A stretch of DNA of 5,166 bases from an uncultured Paracoccaceae bacterium. GTDB taxonomy: Bacteria > Pseudomonadota > Alphaproteobacteria > Rhodobacterales > Rhodobacteraceae. Positions 1-5,166 of this stretch are shown here, in pieces. Location: positions 1-5,166 of the forward strand of contig CAKZNY010000254.1 in the NCBI GenBank assembly GCA_937132145.1, given 5' to 3'. The notes below the pieces were generated by a model. The model searched no databases. It was not told the origin of the DNA and was given only the letters and a program-made list of their open reading frames with translations. The translations under genes were made by a program, and so were the position numbers. Positions within the stretch are counted from its first letter, which is position 1; each line of letters starts with the position of its first letter.

Positions 1-109
1 CGACAATTTTCTGAACTTCCGAGGGTTTCCTCATATTCCGGGCGAGGATTGGGTGACCGCTTACCCCGCGAGTGGCGAGACGCATGATGGCGGTCGTTTG
101 AATGCGTAG
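1..109 (+). CDS. Partial: C-terminal end of GTA/phage tail hub protein (DUF2163, BR0599-like; g13 homologue)
   Basis: Only the last 35 codons are in the window (frame beginning at base 2, stop TAG at 107-109); the gene starts upstream. The visible tail reads NFRGFPHIPGEDW followed by a short polar end with HDGG. This resembles the end of the phage BR0599/DUF2163 family, in which a conserved cysteine-containing segment normally lies just before this point and so outside the window. In RcGTA the corresponding protein (g13) is the hub that joins the distal tail ring to the central tip protein, and I recall that its structure carries an iron-sulfur cluster; no cysteine is present in the visible part, so that cannot be checked here. 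The stop overlaps the next gene's start by 8 bases (ATGCGTAG), showing operon organisation. The family call rests on a short segment plus strong gene context. Confidence 0.75.
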   Translation, partial: DNFLNFRGFPHIPGEDWVTAYPASGETHDGGRLNA

Positions 110-521
110 CGATGTGGTGGACGTGGCGCGGCGGTGGATTGGTACACCTTATCAACATCAGGCGAGCTGCGAGGGGGCCGGGGCGGATTGCCTTGGGCTG
201 GTGCGCGGAATTTGGCGAGAGGTTTGCGGTGCGGAGCCAGCGGTAGCGCCTGCATATACGCCGGATTGGTCCGAGGCGAGCAAGGACGAGCGGTTGCTAG
301 AGGCTTTGGAGAGCTACTTTTATCCGGTGAACGGCGAGGCGCAGCTTGGCGATGTTCTGGTTTTTCGTTTGCGAGCGGTTGCAAAACATCTGGCCGTTGT
401 TTCGGCGCACGGCAACATTATTCATGCATATTCCGGGCGGGGCGTTGTGGAGACACCGCTGTCGCCTGCTTGGGAACGCCGGATTGCGGGCGTTTTTCGA
501 TTTCCTGACAGGAGCATTTAA
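102..521 (+). CDS. NlpC/P60-family phage cell-wall peptidase (GTA g14 homologue)
   Basis: A 139-residue protein of the phage NlpC/P60 type, a cysteine peptidase that cuts peptide stems of peptidoglycan. In tailed phages and GTAs it sits in the tail tip and opens the recipient's wall for DNA entry. The N-terminus has the typical helix and WIGTPYQHQ segment (residues 12-20). The nucleophile is Cys30 in ADCLGLVRG, the catalytic His is most likely His96 in AKHLAVV, and His108 in IIHAYSG is the probable third polar residue, so the triad looks complete. There is no signal peptide or membrane segment, as expected for a protein assembled into a particle in the cytoplasm. Length is normal for the family. 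The ATG at 102 overlaps the upstream stop and has only a weak purine-rich stretch (GGCGG, about 89-93) before it, so translation is probably coupled to g13. Later GTG codons near 114-117 are alternatives, but they would shorten the first helix. Confidence 0.93.
   Translation: MRSDVVDVARRWIGTPYQHQASCEGAGADCLGLVRGIWREVCGAEPAVAPAYTPDWSEASKDERLLEALESYFYPVNGEAQLGDVLVFRLRAVAKHLAVVSAHGNIIHAYSGRGVVETPLSPAWERRIAGVFRFPDRSI
509..514 (+). promoter_or_regulatory. Ribosome binding site for the tail-tip gene
   Basis: CAGGAG, with its GGAG core at 511-514, lies six bases before the ATG at 521. It sits inside the last codons of the peptidase gene. Together with the TAATG stop/start overlap, it fixes the start of the 1291-residue gene and suggests both re-initiation and independent ribosome loading. 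Confidence 0.75.
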
Positions 522-3500
522 TGGCGACTTTGGTTTTATCTGCCGTTGGCGGCGCGATTGGGGCGTCGCTTGGTGGGGCGGCGTTCGGGTTATCCTCGGT
601 TGTGCTTGGGCGGGCTTTGGGGGCGACTTTGGGGCGGGCGCTGGACGGGCGTTTGTTGGGGGGATCTGCGCCGGTTGAACGCGGTCGGGTCGAGAATTTT
701 CGGGTTTTGGGGGCGCGTGAGGGGGCTTATGTCGCGTATTTTGGCGCTATGCGGGTTTCGGGGCAGATAATCTGGTCTACGAAGTTTCAGGAAAATGTGG
801 ATAGTTCGGGGGGCGGGAAGGGGAGTTCCTCGCCTGCTGTTAACGAATATAGTTATTCGATTAGCCTCGCGATTGCTCTTTGTGAGGGCGAGATTACGCG
901 GATTGGTAAGGTCTGGGCGGATGGAAAAGAGATCAGCCTTGAGGGGATTGATTACCGTTTATACCGTGGCGATCAGGCGCAGATGCCGGATGCAGCGATT
1001 GTTGCTGTCGAGGGCGCGGGGCTGGCCCCTGCGTATCGCGGGACGGCTTATATTGTTTTTGAAAACCTTGACTTAACGCGTTTCGGCAACCGTATTCCAC
1101 AGTTTAATTTCGAGGTGGTTCGCAAACCTGAACCGCTGCCTTCAGGGGAGCCGCGTGAGGCGGCGGAGTTGGTTCGGGCGGTGGCGCTTGTGCCTGGTAC
1201 GGGGGAGTATGTCTTGGCGACGGAGCCGGTTTCGTATCCTTATGGCAAGGGGATTTCGCGCTCGGCAAATGTTAACGGAATTGGCGAGGGGACGGACTTT
1301 GTTCGCGCCATTAAGCATTTGGGCGAGGACTTGCCGAATGCGGAATCCGTGTCCTTGGTGGTTAGCTGGTTTGGGGATGATTTGCGCTGCGATAGCTGCA
1401 CTTTGCAGCCAGCGGTGGAGCAGGTCGGGGTTGATGGCGATGTGATGCCTTGGGTGGTTTCGGGGCAGGCGCGTGCTGGGGCTAAGGTGGTTTCGCAGCT
1501 TGACGGGCGCTCGACCTTTGGGGGAACGCCGACGGACGAGGCGGTAATTCAGGCGATCCGGCATATTCAGGATCAGGGTAAGGCGGTGATGTTTTATCCG
1601 TTTATTTTGATGGATATTCTGGATGGTAATGCGTTGGTCGACCCGTGGACCGGAGACGTGGGGCAGCCAGCGGTTCCTTGGCGGGGGCGGATTACGACGT
1701 CGGCGGCACCGGGGGTGTTTGGCTCGCCGGATCAGTCGACCGCGGCTAAGGCGCAGGTGGACGCGTTTTTTGGTACGGCCGGGGTGGGCGATTTTGTGCA
1801 AGGCGCTGACGGGGTTTCTTATACCGGCCCTGCGGAGTGGTCATATCGCCGTTTTGTGCTGCATTACGCGCATTTATGTGCGGCGGCGGGCGGGGTCGAG
1901 GCATTTTGCATTGGGTCCGAGATGCGCGCGCTTACGCAGGTTCGGGATGGATTGAATAGTTTTCCAACGGTGGTGCAGTTGGTGCAGTTGGCGGCGGATT
2001 GTCGGGCGATTTTGGGGCCGGATTGCAAGATCGGCTATGCGGCGGATTGGTCGGAATACTTTGGTTATCAGCCTGCTTCGGGGGATGTGTTTTATCATCT
2101 GGATCCGTTGTGGTCGGATGATAATATCGACTTTATCGGCATTGATAATTACATGCCGCTGAGCGATTGGCGGGACGGGGTTGAGCATCTGGATGACGGG
2201 TATTCGTCGATCTACGACCTTGAATATTTGCAGAGCAATATCGAGGGTGGCGAGGGGTTCGAGTGGTATTATGCCAGTGAACAGGCGCGTCGAGATCAGG
2301 TGCGATCGGCCATTGTGGATGGGGCGCATGGGGAGGATTGGGTCTATCGGTACAAGGATATTCGCAGTTGGTGGTCCAAGCAGCACCACGAGCGGATTGG
2401 CGGGGTACGGCAAGTTGAGGGGACCGACTGGTTGCCCGGAACCAAGCCGATCTGGTTTACGGAGGTTGGGTGTCCGGCGGTGGATAAGGGCACGAACCAG
2501 CCGAATGTTTTTGACGATAAGAAGTCCTCAGAATCCGCCTTGCCATATTTTTCTAATGGTAATCGGGATGATCTTATTCAGCACCGGTATTTGCAGGCGG
2601 TTCTGTCGTATTGGGCGGACAATGCGAATAATCCCGAGGCTAGTCAGTATGTTGGGCGGATGGTGGATGTTTCGCGGACGCATGTTTGGGCATGGGATGC
2701 GCGGCCCTATCCGGACTTTCCAGAACGGTTGGATGTTTGGTCGGACGGGGGGGCGTTTGGGCGCGGGCATTGGGTTTCGGGGCGGGTGCATATGGCATCT
2801 TTGGCGAATGTCGTGGCCGAGATTTGTCGGCGTTCGGGGCTGGGCACGGTGGATGTTTCCAAGCTGCACGGGCTGGTGCGCGGCTTTGTGATCGGGGGCA
2901 CGGAGAGTGCGCGGCAGAGCTTGCAGCCGCTTATGCTGGCCTATGGGTTCGATTGTTTTGATCGGGACGGGGTGCTGGTATTTCGTAATCGTGACGGACG
3001 CTCGGTGGAGGTGCTGGATGCGACACGGTTTGTCGAGGAGGGCGAGGGGGCTTATAGCCTGACGCGCAACCCTGATGCCGAGACTATCGGGCGGGTTAGG
3101 GTTGAATTTGTCGATGCGGATAACGCGTATCAGTCGGCGGCGGCGGAGCATGTTTTTCCGGATGAGAGCGAGGCGCATACGTCTGAAAGTTCGTTGCCTT
3201 TGGCGTTAACGGCTGGTGAGGGGCAGGCGATTGCGGAGCGTTGGTTGAGTGAGGCTCGGATCGCGCGGGACGAGGTTTCGTTGGCGGTTGCGCCCTCGGT
3301 GGCGGCGGTTGGTGTGGGCGATGTGGTGACGGTTCTGGGTTCGGATTACCGGATCGACCGGATCGAGGAGGCGGGGGCGCGGCGTTTTTCTGGCGTTCGC
3401 GTCGAGGCTGGCGTTTACGCGCCGAGGCTTCGGGATTTGCCAGCGAAGGGCAAGGCTGGGCCAGCGTCTTTCGGGCCGGTTTATGCGGAGTTTCTGGATT

Positions 3501-4396
3501 TGCCACTGCTGGATGGCTCCGAGGTTGAACACGCGTTTCATCTGGCGGCTTCGGGGGATCCTTGGCCGGGGCGTGTGGCGGTTTATTCGGCTAGTGCGGA
3601 TTATGGCTATCGGTTGAACACGACATTGGCGCGGAGTGCTGTGGTTGGTGCGTTGGCCTCGCCGTTGGTGGCAGGGCGTGCGGGGCTTTGGCAGCGTAGC
3701 GGGGTTCGGGTGAAAGTGGCGTCGGGGTATCTGGCGTCTATGCCCGAGGCGGATGTTTTGAACGGGGCAAATCGCGCGGCGTTGCGCGGTGCTGGCGGGG
3801 ACTGGGAGGTGTTCCAGTTTTGCAATGCGGAGCTGGTTGCGGATCGGGAATACGAGTTGACGAAGTTGCTGCGCGGGCAGGCGGGGACGGAGTTTCTGAT
3901 CCCTGACGAGTGGGCCGTGGGCACGGATTTCGTGTTGCTTAACGGCGCGGTTTCGCAGGTTGATTTGGCGGCGGCAGAGCGCGGGCTGGATCGGCACTAC
4001 CGGATCGGTGCGGCGCATTTGCCCTATGACGACGCCAGCTATGTGCATCAGGTTTTCGCAGGGCAGGGCGTGGGGTTGCGGCCCTTTTCGCCTGTGCATT
4101 TGCGGATTGTCGGGAGCGGCGACTTGGCGGTTAGCTGGGTTCGCCGGACGCGGATCGAGGGCGACGTGTGGCAAAGCTACGAGGTGCCGTTGGGCGAGGA
4201 ACGCGAGGCTTATCTGGTGCGAGTTTCCAGTGGCGGGGTGCTGTTACGCGAGGTCGAGGTGTTGGTGCCCTCTTTCACCTATACCGCCGCTATGCAGGCC
4301 GCTGACGGAGCGGTTGGGGTGATTGATTTTGATGTAGCCCAGATTTCGGATCGGTTCGGGGCAGGACCATTTAGCAGGGGGACAGTTAATGTCTGA
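521..4396 (+). CDS. GTA/phage tail-tip 'megatron' protein with TIM-barrel domain (host specificity protein, GTA g15 homologue)
   Basis: This 1291-residue protein is close to the roughly 1300 residues of RcGTA g15, the protein at the very tip of the tail. Residues 1-50 are rich in Gly, Ala, Leu and Val with few charges. Residues about 50-230 form a tail-hub-like region with FRVLGAREG, MRVSGQIIWSTKF, ALCEGEI and the motif LTRFGNRIPQFNFEV, which recurs in tail-tip proteins. Residues about 440-740 match the GTA TIM-barrel domain (glycoside-hydrolase-like), with Glu467 in IGSEMRAL and Glu648 in WFTEVGCPA placed like a catalytic pair. Residues about 755-935 resemble the Phage-tail_3 domain. The C-terminal third has the Rcc01698-type segment ELTKLLRGQAGTE (about 1110-1123) and a probable fibronectin-III-like region (about 1189-1270, with SWVRRTRIEGD). 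A CxxC pair is at Cys290/Cys293. Role by homology: central baseplate, DNA passage and recipient contact. The start is supported by the RBS at 509-514, and the frame is unbroken. Whether the barrel is enzymatically active is not known from sequence. Confidence 0.95.
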   Translation: MATLVLSAVGGAIGASLGGAAFGLSSVVLGRALGATLGRALDGRLLGGSAPVERGRVENFRVLGAREGAYVAYFGAMRVSGQIIWSTKFQENVDSSGGGKGSSSPAVNEYSYSISLAIALCEGEITRIGKVWADGKEISLEGIDYRLYRGDQAQMPDAAIVAVEGAGLAPAYRGTAYIVFENLDLTRFGNRIPQFNFEVVRKPEPLPSGEPREAAELVRAVALVPGTGEYVLATEPVSYPYGKGISRSANVNGIGEGTDFVRAIKHLGEDLPNAESVSLVVSWFGDDLRCDSCTLQPAVEQVGVDGDVMPWVVSGQARAGAKVVSQLDGRSTFGGTPTDEAVIQAIRHIQDQGKAVMFYPFILMDILDGNALVDPWTGDVGQPAVPWRGRITTSAAPGVFGSPDQSTAAKAQVDAFFGTAGVGDFVQGADGVSYTGPAEWSYRRFVLHYAHLCAAAGGVEAFCIGSEMRALTQVRDGLNSFPTVVQLVQLAADCRAILGPDCKIGYAADWSEYFGYQPASGDVFYHLDPLWSDDNIDFIGIDNYMPLSDWRDGVEHLDDGYSSIYDLEYLQSNIEGGEGFEWYYASEQARRDQVRSAIVDGAHGEDWVYRYKDIRSWWSKQHHERIGGVRQVEGTDWLPGTKPIWFTEVGCPAVDKGTNQPNVFDDKKSSESALPYFSNGNRDDLIQHRYLQAVLSYWADNANNPEASQYVGRMVDVSRTHVWAWDARPYPDFPERLDVWSDGGAFGRGHWVSGRVHMASLANVVAEICRRSGLGTVDVSKLHGLVRGFVIGGTESARQSLQPLMLAYGFDCFDRDGVLVFRNRDGRSVEVLDATRFVEEGEGAYSLTRNPDAETIGRVRVEFVDADNAYQSAAAEHVFPDESEAHTSESSLPLALTAGEGQAIAERWLSEARIARDEVSLAVAPSVAAVGVGDVVTVLGSDYRIDRIEEAGARRFSGVRVEAGVYAPRLRDLPAKGKAGPASFGPVYAEFLDLPLLDGSEVEHAFHLAASGDPWPGRVAVYSASADYGYRLNTTLARSAVVGALASPLVAGRAGLWQRSGVRVKVASGYLASMPEADVLNGANRAALRGAGGDWEVFQFCNAELVADREYELTKLLRGQAGTEFLIPDEWAVGTDFVLLNGAVSQVDLAAAERGLDRHYRIGAAHLPYDDASYVHQVFAGQGVGLRPFSPVHLRIVGSGDLAVSWVRRTRIEGDVWQSYEVPLGEEREAYLVRVSSGGVLLREVEVLVPSFTYTAAMQAADGAVGVIDFDVAQISDRFGAGPFSRGTVNV
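4376..4382 (+). promoter_or_regulatory. Ribosome binding site for the DUF2793 gene
   Basis: AGGGGGA lies six bases before the ATG at 4389, within the final codons of the tail-tip gene. It supports that ATG as the start and shows that the DUF2793 gene has its own strong loading site as well as an 8-base overlap (ATGTCTGA) with the gene before it. Confidence 0.7.
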
Positions 4397-5102
4397 TACT
4401 TATCAATTTGGATTGCCGTTGGTGCAGGCGGCGCAGGCGCAAAAGCATGTGACGGTGAACGAGGCTTTGGTGCGGCTGGATGCCGTGGCACAAATGCGGG
4501 TGCGGGCGGATGACTGGGGAAATCCGTCCGCGAATTCGTACGAGGGCGAGGCGCATGTGGTTGGGCCGATCGCGAGTAACGAGTGGGCGGGGCAGTCGGG
4601 GAATATTGCGATCTTCAGCAACGGTGGCTGGGTGTTTTTGACACCAAAGGTTGGCTGGCGCGCCTGGAACGAAGCGCTGGGTGCAGAGATCGCTTTTGAT
4701 GGCGTCGATTGGGTGCGATATGCGAGCGTGGTTGCCGCAGGTGGTGCGGCGAGCTTGCACCGTGTGGTCGAAATTGATCATACGGTGGCGTCGGGGGCGG
4801 TATCTGTGACTTTGAGTGTGATTCCGTCTCATGCCCAGGTAATCGGGGTTTCTGCGCGCGTTATTTCGGCGATCACCGGCACCGGGGTTTCGAGTTGGTC
4901 GCTTGGTGTTGCCGGGGCTGCAGATCGGTATGGCAGCGGGTTGGGGCTGGGGCTGAATTCTTTTGCCAAGGGGGCAACGGGACCACTGACGTATTGGGCG
5001 GATACAGCGTTGGAAATCACCGCGGATGCAGGTGATTTTGATGGAGGGATTGTGCGTTTGGCCGTGCATTTTATGGAGCTGGAAGCGCCACGTTCTGTAT
5101 GA
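4389..5102 (+). CDS. DUF2793 domain protein, probable fibre/spike or receptor-binding component
   Basis: A 237-residue protein. Residues 1 to about 110 match the DUF2793 pattern: LPLVQAAQAQKHVTVNEAL near the start, then VGPIASNEWAGQSGNIAIFS, GGWVFLTPKVGWRAWNE and a closing FDGVDWV. DUF2793 is common in alphaproteobacterial prophages and GTAs; as I recall, RcGTA head-spike genes, which lie at a separate locus, include a protein of this type. Residues about 118-237 look beta-rich and glycine-rich (HTVASGAVSVTLSV, WSLGVAGAADRYGSGLG, ITADAGDFDGGIVRLAVHF), resembling C-terminal binding domains of phage fibre proteins. No signal peptide, membrane span or catalytic motif is evident. It overlaps the tail-tip stop by 8 bases and is the last gene before the terminator-like repeats, so it should be made with the tail module. 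The inferred role is attachment to recipient-surface glycan, or capping the fibre or baseplate. The domain call is firm; the function is inferred. Confidence 0.85.
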   Translation: MSDTYQFGLPLVQAAQAQKHVTVNEALVRLDAVAQMRVRADDWGNPSANSYEGEAHVVGPIASNEWAGQSGNIAIFSNGGWVFLTPKVGWRAWNEALGAEIAFDGVDWVRYASVVAAGGAASLHRVVEIDHTVASGAVSVTLSVIPSHAQVIGVSARVISAITGTGVSSWSLGVAGAADRYGSGLGLGLNSFAKGATGPLTYWADTALEITADAGDFDGGIVRLAVHFMELEAPRSV

Positions 5103-5114
5103 TTATGTATCCAC

Positions 5115-5146
5115 TAAACAAGAACAGTTTCAACTGTTCTTGTTTA
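5115..5146 (+). terminator. Long perfect hairpin after the last gene, probable transcription terminator
   Basis: Arms 5115-5129 and 5132-5146 are perfectly complementary over 15 bp, with a two-base centre (TC at 5130-5131; in practice a loop of four or more bases). The hairpin starts 13 bases after the DUF2793 stop. The base of the stem is A-rich on the 5' side and T-rich on the 3' side (CTTGTTTA), so the T-tract of the terminator is partly inside the stem. This symmetry would allow it to act on both strands. The stem is AT-rich compared with classical GC-rich terminators. It could also serve as a 3' stabilising structure for the long tail mRNA. Confidence 0.7.
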
Positions 5147-5150
5147 TCCC

Positions 5151-5166
5151 ACCAGCTTGAGCTGGT
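5151..5166. repeat. Second inverted repeat at the window edge, possible second terminator or facing-gene terminator
   Basis: ACCAGCTTGAGCTGGT is a 7-bp perfect inverted repeat with a two-base centre, ending exactly at the last base of the window. It may extend outward, because CCC precedes it at 5148-5150 and the sequence after 5166 is unseen. A T-run after 5166 would make it a second, GC-richer terminator in tandem with the first hairpin. GGG there would lengthen the stem to 10 bp. The call stays open because the right flank is missing. Confidence 0.45.

Noticed and set aside
1142..1801. 219-codon open frame on the - strand
   Set aside because: Antisense to the tail-tip gene, with a low-complexity Arg/His/Pro composition and no recognisable motif. 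It results from codon bias.
1972..1989. Tandem 9-bp duplication (GGTGCAGTT twice), giving Val-Gln-Leu twice in the tail-tip protein
   Set aside because: Only two in-frame copies in a probable helix. This is ordinary protein-level repetition, not a repeat array or phase-variable tract.
2181..2891. 236-codon open frame on the + strand in another frame of the tail-tip gene
   Set aside because: Arg-, Gly- and Trp-rich translation typical of an out-of-frame reading. The real frame there encodes the conserved TIM-barrel residues.
3206..4174. 322-codon open frame on the - strand inside the tail-tip gene
   Set aside because: It lies opposite a well-supported family protein, its translation is rich in Arg, Pro, His and Gln as expected of a shadow of G-rich codons, and no domain motif is recognisable.
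4386..5069. 227-codon open frame on the - strand opposite the DUF2793 gene
   Set aside because: It covers almost the same bases as a gene with clear family motifs, and its own translation shows no family signature.
5115..5146. Long inverted repeat considered as an attachment site or transposon end
   Set aside because: No integrase, transposase or flanking target duplication is visible, and the position just after the last stop codon fits a terminator better.

Overview
The window holds the distal-tail end of a phage-derived gene cluster. It closely resembles the tail-tip module of the Rhodobacter capsulatus-type gene transfer agent (RcGTA). All four genes lie on the + strand and are packed without gaps: the 3' end of a hub-type gene (DUF2163/BR0599-like, g13), an NlpC/P60 cell-wall peptidase (g14), a very large tail-tip protein with a GTA TIM-barrel domain (g15, 'megatron'), and a DUF2793 protein with a probable C-terminal receptor-binding domain. 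The sequence is G-rich and alphaproteobacterial in style. Gene order and protein motifs point to the Rhodobacterales (Roseobacter/Rhodobacter group). No rRNA or other taxonomic marker is present, so this placement is an inference.

Layout: 1-109 is the C-terminus of the g13-like gene. 102-521 is the peptidase, overlapping g13 by 8 bases. 521-4396 is the 1291-residue tail-tip protein, sharing one base with the peptidase stop (TAATG). 4389-5102 is the DUF2793 protein, overlapping g15 by 8 bases. 5103-5166 is non-coding and holds two perfect inverted repeats, probably the transcriptional end of the cluster.

How they work together: by analogy with RcGTA and siphophage tail tips, g13 and g15 build the baseplate and central hub. 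The g14 peptidase opens the peptidoglycan of the recipient. The g15 TIM barrel may act on or bind surface or wall glycans, and the Gly/Ala-rich N-terminus of g15 may help form the DNA passage. The DUF2793 protein is the best candidate for a fibre or spike that contacts the recipient. All visible reading frames are intact, so the module looks maintained rather than decaying. The window alone cannot separate a domesticated GTA from an ordinary prophage with a related tail.

I found no RNA gene, CRISPR array, insertion sequence or internal promoter. The most interesting points are the retained glutamate pair in the TIM barrel, the DUF2793 gene fused into the tail operon, the G/T-ending codon bias, and the double hairpin at the end.
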